A DNA stretch of 64,000 nt, taken from Pyrenula massariospora (taxonomy: Eukaryota; Ascomycota; Eurotiomycetes; Pyrenulales; Pyrenulaceae). Under the pieces are notes generated by a model. That model saw nothing but the letters and a program-made list of their open reading frames with translations. It was not told where the DNA came from and did not search any database. The position numbers were made by a program, and so were the translations under genes. Shown one piece after another: positions 47,474 to 59,447 of this stretch; within the stretch, counting starts at the first letter, position 1; each line of letters opens with the position of its first letter. The stretch is taken from positions 174,017 through 238,016 of the forward strand of contig JAGFMI010000030.1 in the NCBI GenBank assembly GCA_021030905.1, read 5' to 3'.

Positions 47474-49260
47474 TTAATCTGATTGTGCGAGAGACGCAAA
47501 CACAGAGAACTGGCCCCCAGCCCCGGCCCATGTGAGTCTCTGTTCACGAACAGCAGAGGCGTTGATCAGCTTAGCAACTTCGACATCATCTGAGCCGCCA
47601 GTTCCTGTCTGAGAACTTACGTTGAATCCCCACGCCCAGGCTTTCCCTTCATTTGTGACGGCAATGCAGTGTTCGGAACCCGCTGCTGCCCAAACAACGC
47701 CGTTCAAGTTTGGATTTGGCATGGGTCTTGAGAGTATCCGGGGTTTGCCCCTCTCATCCTTTATCAAAGCATCGCTTGGTAATGCATCAAGACTAATGCC
47801 TGCTTGGAATCCGTCGAGCCGACCCCATACAAGGCATTCGCCATTCTCTGTAACAGCAATAGAATGGTGGGACCCTCCGGTCACGCAGGTAATCTTTTTG
47901 TCAAGCAGGGACTGGATTACATGAGGGTTCCAAATAATTGGATCCTTATCGTGCTGAACCTGCAGTCGAGTTTGATCTTCAAGACCTGTCTCACCGTAGT
48001 TGTTGAGTCCGAATGAGAAGACCTTGTTATCTTTGCCAACGGCGAATGAATGATATGAGCCGCAGCCAATGAATTCGATGTCTCTGGGGAGACCACACTC
48101 TCGAGGGACAAGACCGTTCTTGCTTAAACGCTCAATGATACGCCTACCAAGCTGGCCTTGTTGCCCGGAACCCCAGGTATACACACGGCCGTCGATGTCA
48201 AGAGCCAGGACGTGATTATCGCCGCACGCTATGTGCATTATTTTATTTAAGCCATGGACGAGAGACGGCTTGTACTGGATTTTTGTGTCGGCGTCGAATG
48301 CCCAAACTCCTTCGTTGTTCTAGAACTTGAGCCTTAATGATCCTAGCAAATGATCTTGGACTGTGAACTTACCCGGAAAGTTCCCCATCCGTACACCAAG
48401 CCTTTGTTTGTTAAGGCGAAGGTGCTGCTATCTCCAGCTGCTAATTCGACGAAGACAGTTCCAGGAGGAAATGAGCTTTCTGCAATAGCGGTCGGGACAG
48501 CTTCCCGAGGGTTCATGGTGTCGTCTATATCACTGTCTGTATCAGAGCCACCTACTTTGTTCGACCCGCCGATGTCTTTCATTCCTCCCTCCCAAGTTGT
48601 ATCACGCCCCAACGCACCTTGGTCGTTGACGCCCCATGTGAAGATTCGGTTGTCTCGTGTTAGAGCAGCACAGTGCATGCCACCAACTGCTATATGTGTA
48701 ACCCCAACTGTCGTCGAGCCAAGGTTTGTGTTAAGTCGAGGCCGCTCCACCTCTATGGCATCAATCCTATTTCCCAAACCAAGTTCGCCGGCGCTGCCAG
48801 TGCCACAGACGTAAACATTGAGGCGCCTCGTAGGCGCCTCATTGAGAATCAAGTTTGGCGTTGACGGTGATGCCTTTTGCTTCTTGCGCTTGGAGCGCTC
48901 CGATTCTCTTTGGCCGCCTTCAAGCAAATCCCTTTCTATACGCTTCCTAGATGTGTCGGACTTCATAACCGGGTGGTTACCTGATCCCTCTGCAGCCACA
49001 GATGTCTTAGCCCGTGCAAGCCTTTTTCCAGTATTATTTGTCTTTGGGTTCCGCGTCTGCGAACGCGTAGGATTTGAGATTTGAGTACCAACGCTGGCAT
49101 TGACCGTTGTGGATTTGCTTCTCGGAGGAGATATCGTGGTAGTTAAGTCTTTAGGCCTATGAGGTCTTCTTTTCGTCTTGGAGCTCTGCACTGCATTTCT
49201 AGAGGTAGCGGGCTTGCTTATCGCAGGTTTAGAGAGCCTAGAGGCTTGACCAGGAGGCAT
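47474..49260 (-). CDS. RCC1: RCC1-family Ran guanine nucleotide exchange factor
   Basis: Exons 49260-48373 and 48319-47474 give 577 residues; the 53-nt intron (GTAAGT donor, TTCTAG acceptor) is in phase. RCC1 (Pim1, Srm1) is the chromatin-bound exchange factor that generates Ran-GTP for nuclear transport and spindle assembly. About 145 basic, Ser/Thr-rich residues with clusters such as RKRIERDLLEGGQRESERSK precede the propeller and probably act in nuclear import and chromatin binding. Seven-bladed RCC1 repeats follow. Recognisable blade motifs are VYVCGTGSAGELGLG, CAALTRDNRIFTWGVNDQGA, VLALDIDGRVYTWGSGQQGQ, SFAVGKDNKVFSFGLNNYGE, SIAVTENGECLVWGRLDGFQ and CIAVTNEGKAWAWGFN. The length and repeat order match fungal orthologues. 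Confidence 0.93.
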
Positions 49261-50113
49261 GCTGATGACAAATGCACATCGACTCGGTGTGTCACTGATT
49301 ATTTGAATTTTGTGAGGCCGCCTTGCCGCTATTTTCCTTTAGGTCGGGAACTTGGTGTGGGGAACGCGTCGCGTTTGGCAGACGCTACTCGAAGGTTTCT
49401 CAGAGAGCGTCTGATTCGGCGAGACAGACCCTGCCGTAACGATTTGGAGCAGAGTATTTACGGCTTCACATTATCTGGCCGAGACCCAATTATATCTCAG
49501 CTTTCTCCTTCGATCTATTCAATGTATCATTGGTGAGATTACTCGCTCAAATTTCACAACCTTCAGTTCCGTTCAAAGGCTTTCACTTTTTCAGCGACTA
49601 CCTTAGCTACCTATGGTGGTGTATTCGGTATTTCCACAGCGAGCTAATTTCTGCGGCTGAATAACTGGCTGAATAAACCAAGCTCAAGCTCTTCAACAGC
49701 TTCTGAGATTAATACGATCTCGTCTTTCAAAGCCCCTCGTGGCAAAAACAAAACCACAGGCAAGTTTCCTTCGTCATTAATCATTTACTATCGTTATGTA
49801 TACAACTTTTCTGCCATACCAGTTCCTTAAAATCTAATTATGGTTGGCTTCATTGTTACGAGATCCCATCGACACGCATGTTTCTTGCTGTTTCACCTTT
49901 CTAAGTTTTCCTCGTTGCGCCTGTATCTATTGTAACTCTGCTCGGCGAGCTGGAAACTAAGTAGACGGCGTGAATCGCTACTATCGACTTATTCTCTCAG
50001 GGGAGAATAAGGAGTGAACAAGGGTTCGTATTCGTGGACGACTACTCGCAAGGCGTAGGCTCAAATTGTTACTGAGTTCTAGTGTGGAGCACGCCAGGGT
50101 TAGTGTGGCAACC
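49261..50113. other. Intergenic region
   Basis: About 850 bp of divergent upstream DNA between RCC1 and the NLR locus. No supported gene. Confidence 0.4.
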
Positions 50114-53100
50114 ATGGACGGTCTAAGCACCGCTCTCACCATCTGGAATGTGATTCAAACCACAAAAATCGTGATCAACTTTCTCAAGGGGATCAAAGAT
50201 GCAGATGAAGACCGGCCGAAACTCATTCGTGAGCTTGAAACAACATCAAAATTACTTGAGAATATCCGTGGTGTCGCAAACAGATATCCAGGTATTCTGC
50301 AGGATCTTGAGAACAGCTCGTTCGACGAGTACCAACACCTTGTATCCGAACTTCGTGGCAAAGCTGAAAGTTCACGTGGCATTCGAGACCTTGCAAAGAA
50401 GCTTCGATTTGTTTCAGGAAAGTCCGATGTCCAAGAGCTCTTTGGCGTTCTCGAGCGCTATAAGAGCAACTTCGCCCTCTGCCTTACCACGGAAAGTCTG
50501 CAAGTGCACCAACTTAAATTTCAAGTCTTTAATGCATGTCATAATTGCTTATCAACTACAGTCAGGTTTTGCTAGAGAACAAAACAACGTTGGAAGACAT
50601 GAGCTCCAAATTTAAATCTGTCAAACTTGACGCCAGTCAGATGGACGAACTTAGAAGCTTGCTATCGACATCCCTGCGAACCAGCCGACCAGCGCAAGAA
50701 CCATCTGCGCCTATGATGGTACCTTTTGACAGAGATCTTGAAGACCTTGTGAACGGAAATACGTATCTCGACCGCATTTCCCATCTGTTCGACAAGTGTA
50801 AGAGAGTTGCTCTGTTCGGTTTAGGTGGAATTGGGTAAGTAACTTTGTAGATGTCTTGAACAACTAACCAACTTTAGAAAGAAAATCATGACTTGCCGTT
50901 GACGTCAACATTGATATTCTGGATCTACGCTGCAGACGAGTCACATTGCTTTGGCGCTTACAGAAAGATCTTACCGATCATACCGAAGGATTTTCAGACG
51001 ACATATGCGACTGGTGTGCAGAATTACAGAGGTCAACGAACTCAACACCTGTTATTGATCAAAGAGTGGCTTGAATCCGAGGAGAGTGGCAGCTGGCTGC
51101 TGATCGTCGATAATGCTGATGACTACGAAACGTTCGTCCGCAATAAGAGTGTGATAGAGCTCTTATCAACAAGAGGTAACGGACGATTGTTGATGACTTC
51201 TCGTAGCAAAGAGGTTGCACTGAGGCTCGTTGGATCTGAAAGGAACTTGATCCAGGTAGGGTTCTTCTCTAGGGAAGAGGCTATCTCGCTTTTTCGCAAG
51301 CTCCTACTAGGCGACGATGCATCTGATAAGCTGCTTGAAGAGCTTATTCAAGCTCTTGACTTCCTTCCCCTTGCAATTAAACAAGCTGCGGCCTAAATCT
51401 CTGCCACTTCAATATCCGTGACAGAATATCTGCGAATGTTCCGTGACGAAAGCAATCAACAAAAGCTCCTATCCGAAGACTTCACCGATCCGTCACGTGA
51501 TAACTCAGACGCTCGAAACGCAGTCATTTTAACATGGCAAGTGTCACTCCAGCAGTTTCAATTACGGAGCCTGTCAGCAGCAGATTTGATGGCCTTAATG
51601 TCAGTATTGAGCCGAGAATCTATCCACAAATCCCTTTTGAGAGCTTTCTGGACCAATGACTCGGGACTGAAAAGAGATATTGGAATTTTGAGGTCCTTCT
51701 CTTTGATCTCCCCAAGTGGTATTGGAAAAGATGATTTCACAATGCATCGGCTAGTTCAGATGACCATTCGTGTATGGCTGCAGAAGCATGATCAGCTTGA
51801 TCAATGGGAGACAAAAGCACTCCAAATACTGAACCTTCTGTTTAGAAGAGCCTTTCAGACCGAGGATTGGACCAATTGTCAAATCATATATCCACACGCT
51901 CGACTACTCTCCAAAGGTAATTATGCAAATGCCGTTACAAAAACATCATGCGAAGAATTGGCAAAATCTATCCACTCGTACGATAATCCTCCCGTAGACC
52001 GACTTGCTTCGCAGACGAGTACCTCGATATACGAATCCACTCAGGCCCTGAAGATTGCACCTTCGTCTACAGACTGGCTACTGTCCCACCCTACGTTCCA
52101 GAGGTGGTCCCAAAATGAGTTCAATGTACTTCTTCTGGTAGGACGACCTGGATCAGGCAAGACTGTCTTATGGTAAGCGTAGTAACTTCTTGCAGCACTG
52201 AGGATATGCTCAATTCTCGTTACAGCACTCACTTGACAGCTTCTTTGATACCTGAAGATAGCTTAACAGTAAGCTTCTTCTTCTCATTCCGCAACAATTC
52301 CAGCAATCCGATGGCTGACATACTGCGACACTTGATTTTCCAAGCAAGCTCCGTAAAAGATAGCTTGACCGGCTCTGTTCGGCAAATTACCCTCGCGAAA
52401 AGAAAGGACGTCGTTAGCTATTCTCAGCTCATTTCAACTCTCAAGGACACGATAGACAAGCTCGACAAACCTGTCTATGTCATTGTTGATGCAGTCGACG
52501 AATGCTCCCAATCTGCACAACAAAACGTCTACGATGCGCTATTACAGCTTTCGGAAGAATTTAGAGACAAGCGCTGCCGCTGTTCTATTACTAGCCGGCC
52601 CGATGCATGTTTCTTGGCAGTTCATAACAGAGATAAGAGGACATCTATCGATTTGAACGTGGAGAACATCTCGGCACTGAACCAATTTATGGAAGACGGA
52701 CTTGATAGCGGCAGGCTGGCGAGCCTTCCACAGGAGACGAAGCAAGAATCGACTAAGACAATAATCGAGAGTGGAAGGTAGGGAAACATCCTACGAAGCT
52801 CATTGGCAGAAATTGTTACTGAAATCTGATGCGGCAGCCGCCGGATTTATTTCTATAGCAAAATCTGTCACTGAGCCTCACCATGTTTCGAGATGCTTCG
52901 ACTAACATTTTGTGCAAGCTTCTTCTCAGCCCGCCTTATGATTGAAGGCAACATAGAGCATCGGGCTGCTGAGGTTATTGATGCCATGTTCAAGCGAGAC
53001 GCGTCCCTAGAAACCTTAAAATCAGGTTACTTGCAAGCTTTGGAACACATCGTGGAGCCTTGGGGGATATCTGTCTTACGATGGACTCTGTTCTCTCTCC

Positions 53101-53990
53101 GCCCGTTGATGCTGAAAGAGATGACCGAGGCAGCGGAACTTACTGAAATGGCAAGGATAGCGAATCTCAGAGAGAAGTCAGTTGTACTAGAAATACGTGG
53201 AAGGGGGTCAGATGTTTCGAAAGCAACGTCCAATCTTGTAAATGCTGACCCGAATGACGAGAACTCGGCTGTGCGCTTCCTCCATCCTTCAGTCAAAGAG
53301 CTCTTCGAGACATGCCAGGCCGAAATTCCTGAGAAGCTCCGCTTTGATCTGAACGAATATCATCAAATGATATTTGTGTGCTGTCTGGACGTGTTGTTGA
53401 GTGCGGCAACCTCAAAGCCTGATGTCAGCAAAGTTGAGGCTCAGGGAAAGAAACCATTACGGGATCTCAGCGAGGAGGGTGCTGAGAGTAGGCTGGTAAC
53501 GAACGATGTCGCTGAGACTCGCCTCATATCCTCGCTCCTGACTTATGCTACTGAGTACTCGATGGCATATTTGAAGGAATACATGAAGACAAAAGTGCCG
53601 TCCCCAGCGATGGTGTCGCTCTTGGAGAAATTCTTCGACCCCCGGAGTGCGGGAGCTTTCCACAACTGGTTACAGATTTTTGACCCTGCACATGCGGAAA
53701 ATAAGACGCTGGCAGAGTTCAACGGGGATTTGGACAAGATGAGATACTATATCAAGCTCCTTGGCTTACCTCTTGATATAGGAAATTTCCTGGAGAGCCC
53801 ATGCTATGGCTCAGATATTAAACTACGAGGTATTGACGCCCCTGAAAGCCCTCAAACAATGCTGCAAGAGAGACATGTCGACGAAAATACTGGCTTACGT
53901 CCTCCCCAAGAAAGGAGAAGGAGCAGGTCTATTGACAAAATGCTTTCGAAAATTACAGGTAAAATGAAAGGCAGGTTCATGGATTCTTAA
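50114..53990 (+). pseudogene. Decayed NLR-type STAND gene, NB-ARC joined to NACHT
   Basis: The first exon (50114-50503) encodes a helical N-terminal domain starting MDGLSTALTIWNVIQTTKIV. A second exon (50566-50834) leads to VALFGLGGIG, the start of an NB-ARC P-loop. After the expected intron the rest of the P-loop helix is missing, and the frame is wrong until LPLTSTLIFWIYAADES. Later NB-ARC landmarks survive: LLIVDNADDYETF, GRLLMTSRSKEV and LDFLPLAIKQAAA. A TAA stop at 51394-51396 follows in the same frame that continues ISATSISVTEYLRMF. From about 51950 the protein changes to a second NTPase with an intact Walker A (VGRPGSGKTVL), an intron at about 52173-52229, a Walker B-like VYVIVDAVDECS, then CRCSITSRPDA. 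A stop at about 52781 and a frame change precede the helical C-terminus ending at 53990. Such proteins mediate fungal non-self recognition, but this copy cannot make one full product. Confidence 0.75.
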
Positions 53991-54164
53991 TCGAGCCAGG
54001 AATAGTTTAGAGAATACTGTTGTCTCTCTCAGGACCGTACCAGACGCGGTTCTAAGTAGAAGCTTGTCATTTACTACATACTAGTAAACAGTATCAAACG
54101 GAGCTTCATGTCTGCCGTTAGTGTCTTAAAATAAAGCCTAGACAAGTCATACTTAATGCATGTG

Positions 54165-55186
54165 CTATGTGTAAACGAGAGCATTCTCTTGCCTCCAAGA
54201 TCTTTCTGCCGGCGTCAAGTCACTCGCATGCCTTGCCAATAGCATATCCAAAGCCGCCTTCTCAATCACGATCCTCCCTGTCTCCAGCAAATCTTTAACA
54301 TCGACCTCCTCCACATCCCTCAACATCCCACTATCCCCAACCTCCTCCATCACTCTCCTTAGCGCCCTCCTCTCTTGCTTCACCTTTATATCCTCTCCAC
54401 GTAAATTCCCAGTCGTAACAAGCGTGCTCCTTCCCGAATTCTTACCCCACCCATTCTCCTTAAAAACGTTCCACAACCACCTTGCCCCAACTTGCTTCTC
54501 AACTCCCATATAACCATCGATCACCACTAGCTCACCCTTCTTAAACCTATAACTCAGCGCCGTCCTCCACGCCAAATCATAAATCTTCTTTGGCAGGCCA
54601 GTCGAAAAGTCTCTTGGATGGGGCCCATGAGCTACACCCCCGCCTCTGCGAATTGGAGATTTTTTGTCCCCTACCCGTGCCCTTCCTAGTCCTTTTTGTG
54701 GCCCGAGCTTTCTACCCGAGCCGTGAACTTCGGATCGCCATTTTGTGGATGCAGTGCCCTGTCGCGCCATGTCGCCTTCGTAGATGACAGCTCGGTGTAG
54801 GATGTCACGGCGGAGCGGGAGAGACAGGTGGCTGGTAGGGTACTTGGCGTAGCGAAGAGGCTCGAGGACAGGCCAAGAATAGACGGTTGTCGTGACACGC
54901 GGAGGGGACCACTTGACGACTGGGGTAGAAGTTGGGGGATGTGTTAGAGAGAGAACGCTGCGAAGGTCTGAGGGAGATGAGGAACGAGATGGTAGGTCAG
55001 AAACCGTGGCTAAGGAGCGAGAGAGGCGTGGCGCAAGACATTGCTGGCAAAGACAGTCAGATGGTATACAACAAGCTGGTTGAGTGGGAATGAATTGAGC
55101 TTTACCGTGAGTAGGTCTGTGATCTGCAGCTGGCTAGAGCTTCTTACAAGCCTCCTTAAAGAGCTAGGAGAGGATGTGCCAACCAT
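54165..55186 (-). CDS. YML6: Mitochondrial large ribosomal subunit protein uL4m
   Basis: Exons 55186-55106 and 55043-54165 give 319 residues in phase (GTAAAG donor, TGCCAG acceptor). uL4m is a core structural protein of the mitochondrial large ribosomal subunit that contacts 23S-like rRNA and lines the exit tunnel. The N-terminal 80 residues (MVGTSSPSSLRRLVRSSSQL) are basic and Ser-rich, as expected for a mitochondrial presequence. The conserved body follows: LPLRRDILHRAVIYEGD, ARQGTASTKWRSEVHGSGRK, PQKGLGRARVGDKKSPIRRG and GGVAHGPHPRDFS. Neither exon has a break. It is transcribed away from mL38, another large-subunit protein, with only 189 bp between the start codons. Confidence 0.93.
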
Positions 55187-55375
55187 TATGATGAGGACTG
55201 CAGAGAGCAGTCACATTATATAGCCAAATGTGAATGGGCGATATTGGTTTGGTTAGCAGAAAAGCTTCCTTGCGGAGAAACATGCGCTAGCGTGGACCCC
55301 AGTCAATGGAGCTCTTCGAAGTTACCAAAGAAATTTTTTGAGGTTCACGACTACTCGAACTAGACCAACGCCATC
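55187..55375. promoter_or_regulatory. Shared uL4m-mL38 bidirectional promoter
   Basis: The 189-bp gap between two opposite start codons must hold both promoters. A CCAAT box in reverse orientation (ATTGG) lies at 55243-55247, and TTATATAG at about 55216-55223 resembles a TATA element. CACAT and ATGTG flank that element as a small inverted repeat. Coupled expression of the two ribosomal genes is a reasonable inference. Confidence 0.55.
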
Positions 55376-56851
55376 ATGTCGAGGGCCGGAGTGCCAGCAA
55401 ATCTCTTTCTGCATCGTTCTAGATTAAAGCTGTACCAATACTGTATTGAAGATGGCTCACACCGCCGGAAATTTTCTTCGACGCCTCCTAGTTCCGAAGT
55501 TCAACTTGAATCACATTCGGGGCCTCCTAGAGAACTCGACCCTCTCACAACCTTTAAACCAAAGAATGAACGAAAGCTAATGGAACTTGGAAAACAGCCA
55601 ATCGCTTCACGCAGACGGCGTGCGTTGCTGGCTGGGAAAGCGGAGGGTATTCCGTTCGAGCAGCTTCCATACCAATGCTTTCAAGAAGCTCGGAAGATTC
55701 TTTTGGCAGACCGAGAAGAGAAGCTCCAAAAGATACAGATCATGCGAGAAAGAATAGTGCGGCTGAAAGAGCAGGATCCTGCAATCTCAGGAGGCGAGAT
55801 TCGCAAGAAACACCGGCTTGATAGCATGCGGCGCGAGCTAGAGGACCTGAAAATCAAAGCGGACGTCAATGATCCAATCGTAAAGAAGAAGTTCGAAGAT
55901 GGACAAGGTGAAGATACACTCTAAATCATTGCGACAGCCGACTGATCTATCCCAGGAAATATGAACAAGCCAATATACAGATACCTTGCCAATCGAAAAT
56001 GGAGAGAATATAGACGGCCTGTCCTGATGCAAAGGATACAGCAAATGAATGTGGACCCTGACGTTCTGCCCGGGATTGACCCAATCATGGATATTACACT
56101 CTTCTTTGGCAAAAAGAGCACCACTCCTGGTGACTTTGTGACATCGACCGTGAGCGAGAAAGCACCTCGACTACAAGCTCAGCTCTTCGAGCAAGGCGAA
56201 AAGCTCTGCACAATTGCGGTCGTCGATTCAGATGTTCCAGACGTAGAAACAGATGGATTCAAGTATAGATGCCATTTCTTAGCCTGCAACATACCGATAT
56301 CTCCATTAAATCCACATCTGGACCTCCAGAAACTGTCTGCTTTGGGAGTTGCAAGCGATTCGTCCATCTCCACCACTCCTATTCCAAGCGAATTTGCTGC
56401 TTCATCGGCTCATTCGATGAACGATGCCCCTTCCTCGTCGGCGTCAACAGAGGTAAAACAAAGTCTCGAAGACCACGCTCCTGAAACTCCGTCCTCAACA
56501 ACATCTTCACCGTTTGACCCGGCAACGCTTCTACCATGGTTACCACCTTATGCCCAGAAAGGCTCTCCATACCATCGCCTCTCCATCTTCATTCTCCAGC
56601 AAAAAGATAATACGCCCATGGACGCCAACGTCGTCAAGAAGCGAATCGGCCGTGAGGGGTTCAAATTGGTGTCTTTCCGTGACAGACACCTTCTTAAGGC
56701 CATTGGCGTGCATTTGTTTCGAACGAAATTTGACGAGGGCATGGACAGAGTGATGGAGAGGATCGGTGCGCCGGGATCAGATATAGAGTTTAGGCGGAAG
56801 AAGGTTGAACCACTGCCGTACAAGAGAAGGAACCCTTCCACATTCAGATAG
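55376..56851 (+). CDS. MRPL35: Mitochondrial large ribosomal subunit protein mL38
   Basis: Exons 55376-55907 and 55956-56851 give 475 residues in phase. mL38 (yeast Mrpl35) is a mitochondrion-specific subunit in the central protuberance and carries a PEBP fold. The N-terminus MSRAGVPANLFLHRSRLKLY is a plausible presequence, followed by KFSSTPPSS at the likely cleavage region. Conserved segments are KPIYRYLANRKWREYRRPVL, MQRIQQMNVDPDVLPGIDP, CHFLACNIPISPLNP and the PEBP-type HRLSIFILQQ. A Ser-rich linker of about 70 residues splits the fold between residues 330 and 400, an insertion typical of filamentous fungi. The gene converges on the IMP1-type protease, with 169 bp between the two stops. 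Confidence 0.9.
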
Positions 56852-57020
56852 ACACTGAGTCTAGGCAGCGGTGGAGTAATGGTCGAACGGGTTATGGCAG
56901 AGATAAACCCCGATGCGTAAAGGGACGCACTCTGCTCCTGAACGACGTGAAATGCGTGCTTCGATCCGGCCATCCTTGTGGATCATCTTCTCGTTTGGAA
57001 GCATTACACTTTTCAAGATC

Positions 57021-57667
57021 TCAATTTCTTGTAAGCTCCTCGACCGTAGCACTAGCCCTGTTGAAGCCTCTTCCAATGCTGCGAGAACCCTGCCCCCAAT
57101 GGTGATAGCCCACCAGCCTTCCCCCAATTAAACCCATCGGCACCGCTCCAAACCATCTACTATCCCGACTCAATCCCAAATTGTCTCCAACACACCACAC
57201 ATGTCCCTCGGGTACTCTCAACATCTCCCCCTCTTCACCGACATCAACGCTAAACGCCTCGTCCTTACAAACGTAGTCCCCTGGCAATCCAATCACACGC
57301 TTGCAGCCCTGATAGCCTGGAACGCTCGGGTGTTTGAAGACAACGACGTCGCCTACTAGAACATTGCGGCCGAGACGGACGCGACGATTAATGAAAGCGG
57401 TGCCTACTTTAGCCGGAATGGTAGGGTACATAGAAGGGCCGCCAACGGACTGCGTAGTAGGAAAGATTAGTCTCTGGTCCATAAGGTCGAGAGATAGGTG
57501 GAGTGGCAGGAGCATACGGCGACATCAAAGACGTATTCCTTAAAGAGCCAGACACTGCATACGACACAGGCAACGGGCTTGATCAGGCCGACGAAATCTT
57601 GGGGGAAAGTGGAGTTAAAGCGGTGGAGGATTGAGGGTAATATTCCGCGACCTTTGGGGAAGCTCAT
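57021..57667 (-). CDS. IMP1: Mitochondrial inner membrane protease subunit, IMP1/IMP2 type
   Basis: Exons 57667-57518 and 57449-57021 give 192 residues in phase. The protein is an S26 signal peptidase of the mitochondrial inner membrane protease, which removes bipartite sorting signals from intermembrane-space proteins. A single membrane segment lies at about residues 28-48 (FVGLIKPVACVVCSVWLFKE). The Ser-Lys dyad is Ser56 in GPSMYPTI and Lys100 in GCKRVIGLPGDY. The box E-like segment VPEGHVWCVGDNLGLSRDSR is complete. The motif KRVIGLPGDY and the length suit the Imp1 branch, but Imp2 cannot be excluded without a tree. No frameshift is seen. A Ser/Arg-rich tail of about 20 residues follows the catalytic fold. 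Confidence 0.88.
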
Positions 57668-59447
57668 GTTGGTACATGAACGCAACGAGTAGAGCCCGAG
57701 CTGCGTAGCGAGTGCTTCCAGCTCCTCAAGTCTTGTTATTGCTCCATGACTGAAGTAATGTGAAGTACCTAGATGGTCTGAAGCCATTCGAAAAAGCTCG
57801 ATGGGCTCGGTGGCAGAATGGACGGAATTGATTCCGCCCTAAATACTTACCCTTTTTGAAAACGCAAAATTTGAGTCGAGGACATGCACGTTGCACCCCG
57901 GTGCTTCAAGGTGGAACTTGATCACCCCAAAGAAATGTCTTCAAGAATGCCTGCTATGGCAAGTATCATTCCTTGGACTATTTATTTGGATGGAAGAACC
58001 GCTTGCTCTGCGTCTATCATGCTCATACTCTAGTCTATTTTCATTATCGTGTCTTTTACTCCGAGGACATTCTGGATTTTCCCTTTAATAGAGGCGTCAA
58101 TAGTCATTATCACATGGTGTCGTATCTGGTTCCCAAATTGTCACGATTTCAGATCCGCGAAATGCTTCTATCTATGCTAGAGCTTGCCGTCTCCATGCCC
58201 AAGGACGAGTAAGTGTGGACAGGGAAGCAATATTGATAGGAGCTCTGTAGCACGAAGCTACCTGAGTGGTCCCCCAAGACAGCTAAGTTAGTCTTTTATG
58301 TCTAGCCGAGTTGTAAGCCGGGGATAAATTTCGGTGCAAGTCACGTCGCGGCAGATATTCCACCACTTGCCATGATTCATCCAGTGCTGGGGACAGATAT
58401 CCGAGATGATGGGTAGTTTCCGCCCGAACTATTCAAGATAAAATCCAAGCCTATTATGTAGGCTTGTTCTTGGCGCTCTTAATTCTTTTCATGCTGCTGG
58501 TGGACTTCTTTTTTGACCCGCGCATTCGAATAATCTCCTCAAGATCATGTGCATTAAGGCTCTGTGTCCAGCTGAGCGTCTGTGGCTATCTTTCCTATGA
58601 TTCAATCACATATAGTCTATATTCTAAGGTGAAACACATCAACGAGTCTAGTTTCAGTTTTGTACCCGTAACTATTGATCAAGCACCTTGGGTCTTTTCT
58701 CAAGAGTTAACCCTCTACCATATCTCTCACAAGACTATTCTAGTGTCTACCCCGAGGATAATATCGTGAAGATGCAGGTACCGTAAGGGGCAGACTATTA
58801 TAAGTTTTTTTGCGTGGCTAAATTCAGGGCCGTTGAACGGCGGTTGCCCGGCACGACAAGCCGAAGAATGCGGGATTCTATTATGCGAGCATACGTCAAA
58901 AGGTAGAGGCTCGTGGCTATAGACGCTAAATTATCGAAGCTATGCCGTCAACAAATCCCGGAACACCTGAAAGCAGGAACATCTCCAAGATCGCTCTCTG
59001 ACATGAACTGGTAACAGAACGCCTGTGAAACGCGCCTGACAAAGCTCGGACGATTGGTCGGAGAAGCACAGCATAGGAACAGCAGAGAAAGTATCTTTCT
59101 TGGTAAAATTTTTGTGACCTATCGCTCTTTTTCTCATGGTAGTGTCTGAGTGGATAACTCCTGGATTCTGGCGATTGCGGGATTTGTGATTGCGACAATC
59201 TGTTCATTGAGGGACTATTCCGATGTCAATCCTTGACAGTATTATGGAATTACGAATTTTAAGATGCACGGGCTTCTTACTACAGCTCTCCTCAATGCCA
59301 GTCGCTTCTCGCTCCAAGTCTATTCTACAAGTCTATCATGCTATCCAAAACCACACCCATGTCAACCGTTAATGCTCATCATTCTACCTTTCTGTATAAC
59401 TTTCAATGAGACAGCCAAATCACATCGCAGAATGATCCACGATCCAA
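57668..59447. other. Long intergenic region
   Basis: About 1.8 kb without a supported gene. One plus-strand frame at 58464-58769 (101 residues) begins with a hydrophobic stretch (FLALLILFMLLVDFFF) but has no other support. The stretch is moderately AT-rich. Confidence 0.45.

Noticed and set aside
48815-48845. Palindrome with repeated AGGCGCCTC inside RCC1
   Set aside because: It lies within a conserved coding exon (segment ILNEAPTRRLN) and is explained by codon use.
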